Below, one piece after another: positions 1 through 11,373 of a DNA stretch of 64,000 nt. Made by a program: the position numbers and the translations under genes. The number at the start of each line of letters is the position of its first letter. Positions within the stretch are counted from its first letter, which is position 1. The stretch spans positions 372,001 to 436,000 of the forward strand of contig WHUZ01000002.1 in the NCBI GenBank assembly GCA_015179045.1, in the 5' to 3' direction. The stretch comes from Kalaharituber pfeilii. Taxonomy: Eukaryota; Ascomycota; Pezizomycetes; Pezizales; Pezizaceae. The notes beneath the pieces were generated by a model. That model did no database searches. It was not told where the DNA came from and worked only from the letters and a program-made list of their open reading frames with translations.

Positions 1-1225
1 TTAATGACGAATCCCAGCTCATCGTCCCACCTCGACTTCCTACCTGCCCCATGGTCTCGGTGGCCTTCTTCCCGCTTTCCACTCCGGCTTCCTTCACCTT
101 CTTCTCAATGTATTCTTTCAAATCTCCCCCGCTCCCATGACCCGCATACTGCCTTAACATACCCACAATCTCATACACGCCCCCAACACCACCACCCATG
201 AAGGCAGCTCTCTTCAGCCCCTCCACATTATCCTCCAAAAAAGTCCTCACGTCCTCCGGCAACATGTCCAGTAGCCCGCCTTCCTGACTCATCAGCTCAC
301 TATATGCCTCATCCCAAGCCCTCTCCGTCGCATTTCTCCCAATCCTCCTAATCTCCTCCGACTTACTCTGAATCAAGCTTGCTGCCTTATACAGCTTCGC
401 CGGATCTGTCGTTCCGCCCTCCTTCCCCAACAACTCGTTCAGCTGCGCATACAGATCCTCCAAAACGTTCCCGGCCTCGGGCCCCGCCTCCTTCGCAGCC
501 TTGGCAACCTCTCCGAGGGCGCCCTCTCCCGCACCAGTGCGTCGTAAAATTTCGGCGAGTTTAGGATTGGTATCAAGTATCTGTTGCCCAGCGTCGCCTG
601 CGAGCCTTTTTAACGCCTTTCCCTTCTCTTCCAACACCCTTCGCACCCTGTTTGCCGTCTCCGCGTCAAACCCGCCTTCGGAGAAAATACCACGCAGCTC
701 GGTATACGTCTCTTGGACAAGCTGGTTGATTTCCTTCGCCTTTGGCCCATTCGCAATATCATCTATCATGTCAAAAGCGTTATCCATCTTCTCCTTCGTT
801 CCTGCCGGTAACAGCCCAGAGTACGAATTTGCAGCGGAACGGATAAAGTTGAGCGCTGCGCCAGGAGACGGCGGGGACGGCACAGTGTTTTGAATGGTCG
901 ATTTGGCTTTATCGAGTATGTCCATCTTCGACTTTATAGCTTTAAGAGTGCTGGCGGTGCCAGAGACATGGTACCAAATGTAACCCCCCGTGAGAACAAG
1001 TAGCCCTCCAGCAACACCAGCCATGAAGGGAGTTTGCGTGGGGTCAATGCTGGAGGTGGAGCTGGACCCGTGGGAGCCGCTGCTCTGGTAGCGTCTACCA
1101 TTGGGGCATCGGGATGAGTTCGTGAATCGGGGTGCTCGACGTGGGGTACCACGGAGGAAGAGAAGGGTTTGGGCACGCCCGGCGGAGGCGACCGTGCGGG
1201 TGGTTATTGATGCGTAGGGAAACAT
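1..1225 (-). CDS. Mitochondrial membrane protein of unknown function (3' end beyond the window)
   Basis: An uninterrupted reading frame runs from an ATG at 1225 leftwards to the window edge (about 400 codons). The first ~50 residues are rich in Arg/Ser/Thr with no acidic residues and contain RRYQSS near residue 44, which looks like a mitochondrial presequence with an R-x-Y/S processing site. A single hydrophobic segment lies at about residues 66-86 (FMAGVAGGLLVLTGGYIWYH). The rest is charged and helical (KAIKSKMDILDKAKSTIQ, and later EEKGKALKRLAGDAG), typical of a matrix or intermembrane domain tethered by one membrane span. I recognise no named family, so the location is inferred from the presequence and the function is unknown. 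Near the edge, CAG followed by GTAGGAAG at 46-36 is a good 5' splice site, so the last codons before position 1 may be intron. Confidence 0.72.
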   Translation of the reverse strand, partial: MFPYASITTRTVASAGRAQTLLFLRGTPRRAPRFTNSSRCPNGRRYQSSGSHGSSSTSSIDPTQTPFMAGVAGGLLVLTGGYIWYHVSGTASTLKAIKSKMDILDKAKSTIQNTVPSPPSPGAALNFIRSAANSYSGLLPAGTKEKMDNAFDMIDDIANGPKAKEINQLVQETYTELRGIFSEGGFDAETANRVRRVLEEKGKALKRLAGDAGQQILDTNPKLAEILRRTGAGEGALGEVAKAAKEAGPEAGNVLEDLYAQLNELLGKEGGTTDPAKLYKAASLIQSKSEEIRRIGRNATERAWDEAYSELMSQEGGLLDMLPEDVRTFLEDNVEGLKRAAFMGGGVGGVYEIVGMLRQYAGHGSGGDLKEYIEKKVKEAGVESGKKATETMGQVGSRGGTMSWDSSL

Positions 1226-1978
1226 TGTGAGGGCGAATTTCTAAGTACGCCAATGTGTAAATCGGGGAGGAGGAAGCGTGTTTTAGAAAGTTGGGCGTTG
1301 TTTGCTTTGGGAATTCTTGGGTATATTCGTATAGAAAAGAAGTAAGGAAATGCAAAAGAAGAATTGATAATCAATCTCGAAAAGGGGACGTTCACAAATG
1401 TGTTTGTGTTTATTGTTGTAACAATGATAATAAGGATGATGATGCAATTCCCCCTCTCGAGCTGCCGCCGATGTTCCTCCTCCACGATCTTTATATACCT
1501 CCTACCATCCACAAACACCCCTTTCCCAGTTTGGGTTCCGTACCATCTTCCTCTGTTTGCACCCTGCAATTCAGGAAGGATTACTTGCATAGATGAGATA
1601 GAGGTGACATCATGACACCGTTGATTTGCCAAGAATACGAAAAGTTTGTACCTGCCAAGGTCGATCATCCTCAACTCAACACCAAGAAGTTTGTTTATGT
1701 TATGACATACATAATGTTGCATCTTACCACAACACAAACTTTGAAATACCCACTCCTGTTTTAACTTAATGTTCAGATTTTATTCAGAATACCACTATGG
1801 TACTTATTTCATGAATATGTGATACATCTTTCCAAGGTTAGAAAACTGGCAACCCCTATGTCGGGGAATCTTGAACTCCCCAGAAATCTCGAATGTCTCA
1901 CAAACCCTACAAACACAAGACAACAATGAGCCAATCCCTCCTGACCCTCATCCTTATCCCTGTGTGACCCCCACCTAC
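1226..1978. other. Spacer between the mitochondrial protein promoter and the phytase-like gene
   Basis: This 750-bp stretch holds the 5' flank of the leftmost gene and the 3' flank of the phytase-like gene. Open frames on both strands near 1204-1737 show no recognisable motif or splice logic and I treat them as chance. No RNA gene or repeat is visible. Confidence 0.5.
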
Positions 1979-3962
1979 TTAATCATCCCTCGGAAACGGT
2001 CTCGAATGTTTCGGAAACCTCACCCTAAACACCAGGGCCTGAGTCTCCAAATCGAGTCCCGTCTCGTCGCTATACGGGATCCTTCCCCCAGCCATGTGCC
2101 CATCCTGCGTAATGAAATCATTATCTGACACCGCCAGCACAAACCACTCGTCGTCGTCGCCGTCCTCGCCATCGACCGGCATGATGGCTAGCGCTTCCCA
2201 CTTCTCGTTCAGGCAGCTGGCGTCGGGGGCGCCGCCGTCGCGGAGTCCGAAGCGCGCGAGCTCGGTGGCGTTATTGATGTTGAGGAAGGGGCAGTAGAGG
2301 GCGGGGGTGATGGAGGGGAGAAGTTGGCCGGAGGAAGGGGTCGTGGTGACAGTGTGCAGGTTTAGCGGGCGGATGTCGGTGGCAGAGGAAAGGTCAATTA
2401 GGTCAATTTGGCGGTAGACGGACTCAGTAGGACTTTGAGGAGTTAGTTTTGGGATGGCAACTTGAGGAATGTGAGGATGAGATGGAGGTGGAGGGAAGAA
2501 GGGATTGGGGGGAGGGAGTCCTTACTCGCTAGCACGGCCAAAGCCGTCACGGGAGAGCACAAAGAACTGATCGTTTCCTAAAGCGAGAATCTCCGACTGT
2601 GCTGCGGTCCTTGGGTTGCTTGAGGGCTTCTTCGTGGGCTGACATAATTTGACTCCGCGTGAGCTAACAACCAACCTCAAGAGCGACTGAAAAGAGGAGA
2701 ATGTTGTGAATACTCACATCAACATATTGCGGCAATGGTACTACCCACTCCCTCGCCAACCTCGCCTTCTTCCCATCCGAGATATCATACTTCAGCATCC
2801 TCGTATACCTATTCGTCGTTTTCTCCGCTCCTCCATCCTGTATAGTCGCGCTCTGCAGCATCACGTACAGGTTGCGCCCGTCACCCGACAAAGTAAGGCC
2901 CTCGAAGCCCTGGTTGTTTGAGCGTCCACTTTCGGGGACCTTGGGAGAGGGCTCTAGCTCTGGATCGTAGATGGGGGGATTATTTGATGCGAAGCTGTTT
3001 GCCGAGAATCATCATACGTTAACCGCCGTTGTTTCATAGTTTTGGGCTTAGAATGATAAGGACGCTAGAACGGGGAAATATTACCTCTCAGTCCCATTCC
3101 TAATTGGAATATAAGCATCTGGAGGCCTCACCGCCATCGTCATTCTCCCCTTCTTGTCGAACCGATACACATACGGCCCATACTCATCGCTGATCCAGAA
3201 CCCGCCATTCTTGTCCAGCACCAGTCCCTCTGGGTCCAACGACACCCTTGTCCCTCCGGGCCCTTCGCCACCAAATCCATCTCCGGGGAATGAAGCGGCG
3301 GGAAGATGGGGATAGTTGGGGAAGGCCAGGATGGTGGTAGGGTCGAGGCCTGAGATGGGCGCACCGCTGGGATCAGTAAGGAGGATGGTGTCCTTATAAT
3401 TGAACTTGAGGTTCGGAAGGGCTGGGGAGGGAGCATCTGTGCGAAGGGGGGTGAAGTCGATGGTGAATTTGTGGATGCGCGGTTGGTAGGCAGTGGTGCC
3501 GTTGGTATTCCTAGGTGGGCGGAAGAGTGTCAGATGGCAAATCTCCGGCAAGGCTTTGCAAGAGTTGTTAGAAACTCACCATCCACGATCTGGCAACAGC
3601 CACAACGTGCCTTCGTAGTACGTCTCCTTCTCCTTCTTCTCATCTTGCTTACTCTTTACGTTCCTTGTCTTCTTCTTCCACGACTTGCGCTCCAGCGCAA
3701 TTGAACTCCCTGCGCTAAGCGTATCGCCATACTTGTCGCGGAAATTTGCCGGGACAAAGCCGAACCCGGCAAGGGACTCGTATGTGTACGTCTTGCCGTT
3801 GCAGGTAGTTTGACTTGCAAAGCTTGTTGGAGGAGCGCTGTGGGAGCATCGCGCGAAGATGGCACTAGAGTCGGAAATCGATGAAGAGACAGGATGCGCA
3901 TTGGCGAAGGAGGACAGCGCGAGGAAGAAGAGGGAGGAAGCGAGGAAGCGGAGTTGGACCAT
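1979..3962 (-). CDS. Secreted phytase-like (esterase-like activity of phytase) domain protein
   Basis: Five exons fit exactly: 3962-3580, 3510-3085, 2994-2718, 2638-2526 and 2432-1979 (1653 nt, 550 aa). Introns open with GTGAGT, GTAATA, GTGAGT and GTAAGG; the last has a CTAAC branch site. The start at 3962 gives a classic signal peptide (MVQLRFLASSLFFLALSSFANA, cleavage before HPV), so the protein should be secreted. Family landmarks appear in order: LWLLPDRGW at the exon 1/2 junction, LDPEGLVLDKNGGFWISDEY, NNQGFEGLTLSGDGRNLY, NEKWEALAIM and a late VSDNDFI. These match the phytase-like beta-propeller family (PF13449) found in many secreted fungal proteins. Despite the name, substrate and activity are poorly established for the family. 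A lysine-rich insert (KKKTRNVKSKQDEKKEKE) early in the domain looks like a low-complexity loop. The gene stands alone, with no co-oriented partner closer than 750 bp. Confidence 0.9.
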
Positions 3963-6900
3963 TGCGGAAACTCAGGATCAATGGATGTAAGAATTACTAA
4001 TATTCGGAGAGGGCACCACTCATTTGCGCACAGGAGCAGCGCAATGATCAACTCGCACGCGCAGGATCACACAAAAAGGAAAAAGCGAAAGGGAAGAGAC
4101 CGCAAAAGATCCTTTCCTCTATATACATTTGTATATCCCCCAGCATCTGGTCCCATTGACTTCAACTACAGTTGCTCAAAAGATGCTGGTGTAGCACAAG
4201 AAAAGCAATTCAAATTAATTTGCGATTCGTGTGTATCTATCGACAGTTGCGCCGTTGCAGACGGGCCTACCTTGCCATGCTATCCATGGCTAGGGCAGCT
4301 GAGCTGACGACTATCTCGTCTCGGTCTGTGTAGCATGGGTCGTTATGGTTCATCTGCCCCACGTGCGCCGATCGATCGTCCAATGAGTGGCCCGCTGCTC
4401 GTCATCCAGCATTTATTATAGGTATGGGTTAAAGACCACTTTATGAATGTGTGAGTTCGGCGCCTCTGGTGAGGCTTTGCGTGGCGGCGCACCAGCAAGC
4501 AAGCGCTCTCGCGATCAATCAAGCTGGCAGTACTCCCACTGATTGGCATATGAAGTGCCTGCAGGTCCATAACGGATAGACAAATTTGCCCGTGCTGCCT
4601 ACAACAGCCGAGATCTCGAGCATAAATCGAGTATTTGTAAGTACTGTACTAATATACGTTCTTCTGCTGCCATTCGTTCTAGAACCAAATACTTCAAAAC
4701 ACCATATCAGTTTTCCTGCCATCTATCCCAGCATTCTTGGTTCCTTTTCCTTATCAACCCTTCCGTCCTGGTCTGCCAAAGTGCAGTGACGGATTTTTCC
4801 GACAACACGCAAATCAGAAAGCTCGTTGAATTGAAAGAAGACAAAGGAACGCACGAACTCTCGCTCCAGGTTCCTATTGGCCAATATTGATATTAATATT
4901 TTTCCCTGCAAGCATTTGCGGGAGCTTTACTGAATGTAGACTAGCTACTGCAGCGGTTATCCAGAATCGGGAGCTGAGATGTGCTTTTTTGATGTTCAAA
5001 CCTTACCTAGCGTATCATATGATAGTAAGTCGCAACACCGACGGTCGATCATAAACCTAGTCTCGTATGCAGAGAGACAGAATTACAAGTGGCAACGTTA
5101 CACTCATATCTCATCTCTCATCAATTGCTTAACAAAACTTCGGCCTGTGCTACTCTGCGCAACCGTCGTGCAAACTATCTCACACTCAATAATTGATTCC
5201 TAGAACGTTTGACAATCCGTTTCGATCGCTTCAACACTCCCATTCACAAACCAACTTAACTTTCTTGCTACAGTAAAAAAAAACCAATTATTGTCACTTG
5301 CAGTTGATATTGACACATTGACACCAACGGAGCTGCCTGCCGCAAAATGTGTGTGCGGCCGCCCATGAGCACCGTGGGAGCCGCATAGCCACAATACTAA
5401 GCCTGCAATGGGCATTGAGTGATGAGTGGAGCTACTTTGTTGCTTGATAGGCCGTACTATACGCTATTCAACAGGGCTTTTACAATTGACTATGTTCGCT
5501 ATAATTGAGCAGATGGTTATAGTAGCCATATAAAACAACTACCGCCAATTGGCTGATATTGCCATATAGCCATATCGGAACTCCTCACCAGGACATCTAT
5601 GGTACCTGGAACAAAGAAAGTGTCATCCGGGCACTGAGTAGGAGTTTTCCGACATGAAATTGAACGTAGCACTGGACGTCACAACCTCCCTTCCCCAGCG
5701 AAAATTAAAAAACAGAAAATTAATTATATATCAAGAAAAGTAAGAAATAGGTATCATTAAAATAAAAACCAGCAAAGAACCAAATAAGTACAGAAATATT
5801 TTTTTATTTTACCCTTTTTGGGGGGGTACTCTGAACTACCTTTCACACTTGCATAAGTCAAGGGCTTATGATTACGAAGTGGTGATTTCAAGTTGTAGTG
5901 AGGGTAGATAATAAAGTAGCAAAGGGTTAACTCAAATACAATATTATAGCTACATATGCATAGCAATCAGATAGTAGCTTCACTCATCACTCAATGTCCG
6001 TTTGCAGGCATGCCATGCTGCACGAATGTCCACAAGCGAGCCATAAAAGCTCGGCGCTAAGCCAAATATTGGACGAAAATAGGCCAGTAATTGAAGAATC
6101 TGAAGGGGCCGAATAAAATTCAGGAAAAGGACGGCAATAAGGAAACGCCAAACTCCCTCGCACTCACTTTAGAAGAGAAAGCAGAGCACAGATATCGATT
6201 GCAGATAGCAAAATACATTCTCTAGTAAAGTAAGTATATCATGAATTCTTTTTACAATATAAATGACTCGGGGGGCCAGCCCGTTTGGTTTGTATAGTTA
6301 TGTAGAGTACGAATGTGGTGAACGCCAGTTGGAGAGAACGTCTACTACTACAACTTACGAACTCGAAGTAAGGCCGAGTAGGTTAAGACACCTAGACTCA
6401 GAAAATCCAAGTACTTATGTGATGAATGTTGTCTTACAAGTAGTTTTTCATACATTACCTGGCTGCATAACCTCAACTATCATTGCTGAGATTTGTCTTT
6501 CCTACAATATCATATGCTGCATACAGTATTTTACCCACACTAGATATCCTACTTTGAAGCCACGCTCACTTACAGTAGTAGTCAGGGGGCGCAAACAAAC
6601 TTTTGGGACGGCTGGGCTGGGCCCCACAGCTACATATGAGACTGCATATGAGACTGCATTTGGATGAAGCAAATCCGTAAACGGCAGTTCTTGGCACTTG
6701 ATCGACCTCCCCAACGTAACTAAGCCTCGTCACGAAACAAAAGCATTTCAAGATAACTTAATGCCCCACCACCCGTGAAAGGGAAAAAAACAAAAAAGAG
6801 TCCATGAGTTGAGACCCTAACTAGAAAGAAAGTAAGACCCATGCTTCGAGAAATAAGAATCCTGTTCTTACGTTGATAATGCTCGGCGTGCAGTGATGCA

Positions 6901-7809
6901 CGAGCAGTCTCGACCGCTTAGTGGCTGAGCACGAGGACGAGCTGGTTCCAGACCGAATTTACTCCATCTTATGGAGCGATATTGTGTGCGGGGTACGGTA
7001 TATTCCATGTTTGTGGGGTACATACACTAACTCCTGGGTCTAGAATTCGTCTATTCATATATATACACAGTGCGTAAGTAATTCGTGACAAATATCGTTC
7101 AATATATAGATCTAGACATCGAAACTGGCCATAAATATCCACCACCAATACCAACCCCCCAACCAACCCGCCGCACAAAAAAGCTAAAATCCAAAAACCA
7201 AACAAGCAGCGACCATGTCCTCATTCTCTGCACCTTTCCCACCTTCCAACATCAGCTTCCCCGGCCCCTTCCCTCCCCACACCAAACGCATCTGCCAACG
7301 AAATCTTGCAGCAGCTTTCCGAGTGCGGGTTCCGAGATTGTAAAATTTGCTCCCTCCCCCTTCCTTCCTTTTCCCCCAAGAGATTAACCACTCCGGCCCC
7401 TCCATAGGCTCCGTCAACGTGTACTAACCCCCGCCCAACTTCCCCCCGACCATCCGACCTTGCTCATAGCCCACCTCAAGTACATCGGCGCCGACATGGC
7501 GTCCGACGCTGCAAAGCTGGCAAATAACGCAAAGATCCGGGAATAAACGAGGAGATGCAGGAAAGCGAGGTCGGAGGGCAACGAGTAGTAGCGAGGGTGG
7601 TGGGCCCGGGTGGTGGAGGCAGTTGGAGGAGGTGTTTTATAATAGGGGGGATTAAGGGGTGGTGAGGATGCTGGGCGGTGGGGGTAGTGGGCCGGTCATG
7701 TATTGTGTTCTTTTATTTGTTTAATTTTATCATTTCATATACACGCAGAATTTATACTTCCAGGCACCTCTCACTCATCGACACATTATCATAAATTCTT
7801 GTCTACATA
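3963..7809. other. Gene-poor, AT-rich spacer
   Basis: I see no supportable gene in this 3.8-kb stretch. Two short sequences here recur elsewhere in the window: a 12-bp tandem motif at 6633-6658 and a 24-nt motif at 6905-6928 (see findings). Around 7215-7560 there are fragments with a coding flavour, including an ATG frame at 7215 and, in another frame, NEILQQLSECGFRDC, but they are broken by stops and frame changes and cannot be joined convincingly. They may be a relic of a small gene. Confidence 0.5.
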
Positions 7810-8937
7810 TGTGCCGGGCCATTCGTAACAAACGTTCCAGTCGCCACGACCAGTGGCCACTAGCCCGGACTACTCAATGGAACGCTGGTTCGTGATTGGC
7901 CCGGGCCACTCAGAATTTGAATTTTCTCATTCTATAGTACCTAGCAAAAGGCGAATAGCGCATATGCTTATGCAGCATTCCAATACTTTCCGAATCAGCG
8001 AGTACAATTCACCCTCTCAAACTCTCACACGCACTCACCAGCCCACACATCCACTGTTTGAAAAAAAACAGCGTCACTAAAGACCCCTGCCAGCGACAGG
8101 AAAAACCGCTTCATTAAGGACTCTCTCCAGCGAAACAAAAAAAAAAAAGAAAAAAATACAGCTTCATCAAAGACCCCCTCCGACTCAACAGGAAAAAAAA
8201 AAAAAATTTGGCTTCAACAAAGACTCCCTCCGGAGACAGGAAAAACAGCTTCAAAAAAAAAAAACTCCTCCGATAGGAAAAAACAGCTACATCAAAGGTC
8301 CCCTTCTGAGAAGAAACAAACAGCTTATAAGTTAAGCAGGATTTGCTCTACGCATTAAAACCCCATCCTCATTAATGAGGAATTACTAATTTGTTAATAT
8401 ATTTTCAGCTGCAGAAGGTACAGACCATTCTGGATCATGAATAAAGATTCGAATTTGCTCTTAAGTTCTGAGGTTCAATTCCATATCTGTTGGTATGGTC
8501 ATGAGATTGGATATATAGCTCAAATTGATGACGAATTTTCAGGTATAAAGGGCTCCATAGGTAAGATTGTTGAGGAATGAGGCTGAAAGTAGTTACTGGT
8601 TTAGGTAAATAAGATAGGCTTGGCGTTGTATACTATAGACTCAGACTTAAGTGACGGAACAGAATACGATATATGTAGAATACATTCAAATACCAACCGC
8701 ATGGAAAAATGTCAAGTTTAAGTACTTGATTTAAATAAACAAAAAATTAAACAAATGATTTGGACAATTACAATTTTCGAACCTTATGGTATTGTAACAG
8801 ACCAAACATTCTGTTGTAGTTCTGTGCGTAGAACAAAAGGGTCAATGCGTTGTACTAGTGCGTGATCACGGACCAGCGTTCCATTGAGTAGCCCTGGCCA
8901 GTGGTGACTGAATCACTGTTACGAATGGCCCGGCACA
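7810..8937. mobile_element. 1.13-kb MITE-like DNA element with long terminal inverted repeats
   Basis: The two ends are inverted copies of each other. Both read TGTGCCGGGCCATTCGTAAC inwards as a perfect outer repeat, and similarity continues for about 100 bp (for example CTACTCAATGGAACGCTGGT in both arms). Each end is bordered by TA (7808-7809 and 8938-8939), the target duplication expected of Tc1/mariner/pogo-type transposition. No transposase frame exists inside, so it should be non-autonomous. The interior carries a degenerate tandem array (8065-8330). The element lies in gene-free DNA between the phytase-like gene and the pseudo-esterase gene. The parent transposon is not in the window. 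Confidence 0.85.
8065..8330. repeat. Degenerate ~40-bp tandem repeat inside the MITE
   Basis: About six units share the pattern GCTTCATCAAAGACCCCCTC, then CGACAGG, then a variable poly-A stretch. Unit length varies mostly through the A-run, suggesting slippage as well as unit duplication. Confidence 0.7.
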
Positions 8938-9433
8938 TAGATATGTAAATAAAAGCCCGATAGTCCCATGCGCACAGCAACATTAGTCTCATAACCAGCT
9001 CCCGGAAACCCCGTCCCAGAGACTCCAACCTTCAAACTCCAAATATGTATGCAACCCTTTGCATCTCCATCCATCCAACTTCCTCTCCCCCACCACCATT
9101 CCCTCAAACCCCTCCACCGTGACTATCTACCAACATTTGTTGATCCGCCCTGAATATCACTATTTCAAGATTCACAGCAAAAAGCTCACGCATTTCACAA
9201 TTATTAACCCAACAACCCTCCTTGGTCAAGGGGCCTACAACAACATCCCAGATTTTTTCAAAACACACACACACACAAAAAAAAAAAAAAAAATTAAAAA
9301 AAATTGCGTAAAATATATATATATATATAAAAAGCATAACCAGCACCATCGTCTGTCGTCTCTGATTTCTCCCCTCAGCGTTACCTCCCCAGCTGCCTGC
9401 CCAACTTCCATCAACAAACTCACTAGCAAGCCT
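8938..9433. other. Spacer with simple repeats
   Basis: This is 3' flanking DNA of the pseudo-esterase gene. It contains (AC)n followed by an A-run at about 9265-9300 and (TA)n at about 9315-9328. No gene is visible. Confidence 0.6.
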
Positions 9434-11373
9434 CTACCCTAGCTTCCCCTTTCCGCCCTCCTCGTCCCCCTCCCTCTCTCTCCCCTTCCCCTTATCCATC
9501 GCCCCACTAGCGCTCCCCAACAGCCCGTCTCCCCTCTCTTCCCTCCGCGCCCCCGCCCCCCTCCCCGTCCGCAACCCTGTAATCCCCACAAACACCACCC
9601 TACACGCTCCGACCACAGTCTCCCTCGCCATGGTCAACATAGCCACCGCCAACACGGCCCAAAACGCATCCATAATCCACCCTCTCTTCTCCTCTAACAT
9701 CCTCATTTCCCCGCAAGCCTTCCGCACACCAGAATACTTTTCCGGCAATACAGTACACAGGCCCCTTAATAAATCATTCCCCGGGTCCGCGCCCGAGTCC
9801 TGGACTCTCACAAAGATCACCTCTCCCGTCGACTCGGTGCCGCGCACCGGCGGGAACAGCTCCGCCGCAAGTTTAGCGGCCGCTTTGTTCGCCTTGTACA
9901 ACTTCCTCCGGAGCCGCGCCATCTCGGGTATCGAGGGGATGACGGAATGGAACTTGTGCCCGTGCTCGCCATCGGGTGTGGCGTCCCCAGAGTCGGTTGC
10001 GCGCGCGCCGGACTGTTTGCCGGGAGCATCGATGCGGCCAATGACGAGGATTTTTGCGCGTGGATATGCGCGGGTGCGGAGCTCACCGAGGAAGAGTGTC
10101 AGGGCCTTCTTGTAGGCCTTGATGTCGACGCCGTGGACAAGCACGTCGGCGACGCCAAGGTCTACAACTATATGCGTAGGGCTGATGGCCGGGATCCGCG
10201 GCTTGCGGGGCTCAAAGAGGTAGATGTCGAAAAAGTTTGGGTCCACCTTCGTTATCTCGTCCTTGGCTGTGACTGGAAGAGTATGGTTAAACGGATTGCG
10301 CTGGAAATACTGCGATGCGAGACCCGGGAGGGGGTTGCTCTTGGAGCAGTTGTCGACGAGACACACGCCAGCGGATGTGTGCCAGTGCCGTGCGGAAAGC
10401 CTCTCGCCGACACGATACTGCGTAGTGTCAATCAAAGAAGAGGTGCTCACAAGTTTGGTTTTCGCGGATTCGGTGGTGGAAGTGCTGAAGGGGTCCTCGG
10501 GAACCCTGGTCCAGCCGCCTGTGAGGCCCATACTACCGAGACGTTCAGCATCGATGCCCTCACCAATGAATTCGATAGAGAGACGCTCGTCTTGACTGGC
10601 TGCCCAGGCCCAACCTTGCTCGATGAGGGTGTTCTCGGTCAACACACTCTCGAACGCGAATGGGGTGTGGGGGTCGCTGGTGATGCGGATGGTGTGCGGC
10701 CGGAGCGTCTTTTTCGTCTGCACTTCTTTGACCTTGGTGGTTTGAGCAGTAGTACCATCCCGCTTGGCTTTGCCTCCCTTTGCCTTGTATCCCTCTAGAT
10801 CAAGCTCGATTGGAACCAACAGCGTAACCTCCTGGCCCTCGTCACCCTTACCGGTATCGAATGCCGGAAGAGAGTATTTGTAGTCCTCACTGCCGTCGAC
10901 AGAGACGTAATAGCTATAATTGTCGACGTGCCCTAGTCCAGACCGAGGACGCAGCTTAATGGAGCATGAATTGCCAAAGACAAGGATGTTTACGGACGTG
11001 CCTGGCCATGTTGTCGCGCGGTATGTGGTGCCGGAAAGGTCCCATCGGCCTGTAAACTGTATTTTACCGGAGAAGGGACTTCGTTAGCCCACCTTGGGTT
11101 AGGGAAACGGTGATCCAGAAGAAGAAATTGAGGCTCGGAGGGGTTAGGTGGGGCATATGCGGGGCATACCCGAAAGAGATGCGGATGCGTCTCCGGCGTC
11201 ACCACTAGGTCCCGCGACAGCACGTACTTTGCGTCGAAACGCGAGCTATGATATCCCTTGCCTGGCTGCTGCCCCGCCGACACAAGCGCCGCCAGCGCCA
11301 GCACCTGAATCCCGACTAACAACAGCCTTAACGGCGACCTCAGGCCGCCACCGCCGTGGCAGCCTTGACCCAT
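9434..11373 (-). CDS. Membrane-anchored CE2/SGNH-like protein, probably catalytically inactive
   Basis: Two exons, 11373-11170 and 11056-9434 (608 aa), are joined by an intron with GTATGC donor, CTAAC branch and ACAG acceptor. Residues ~11-34 form a signal peptide or signal anchor (LRLLLVGIQVLALAALVSA). From residue 69, FTGRWDLSG begins a jelly-roll-like region resembling the N-terminal domain of carbohydrate esterase family 2, followed after residue ~150 by an SGNH-type region. The block that should read IEFIGDSIT reads IEFIGEGID (233-235, Gly at the nucleophile position), and the GxND block reads GVAD (369-372). The catalytic Ser and the oxyanion-hole Asn are therefore both missing. A hydrophobic segment near residues 533-560 (FWAVLAVAMLTMA) and a basic, Gly/Glu-rich tail suggest a C-terminal membrane anchor. 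I infer an extracellular or lumenal non-enzymatic role, perhaps carbohydrate binding. Sequence similarity is moderate, so the family call is less certain than the gene call. Confidence 0.75.

Noticed and set aside
8065..8330. CRISPR-like appearance of spaced repeats
   Set aside because: Repeats are diverged, the spacers are poly-A, and the setting is a eukaryotic MITE; this is a minisatellite.
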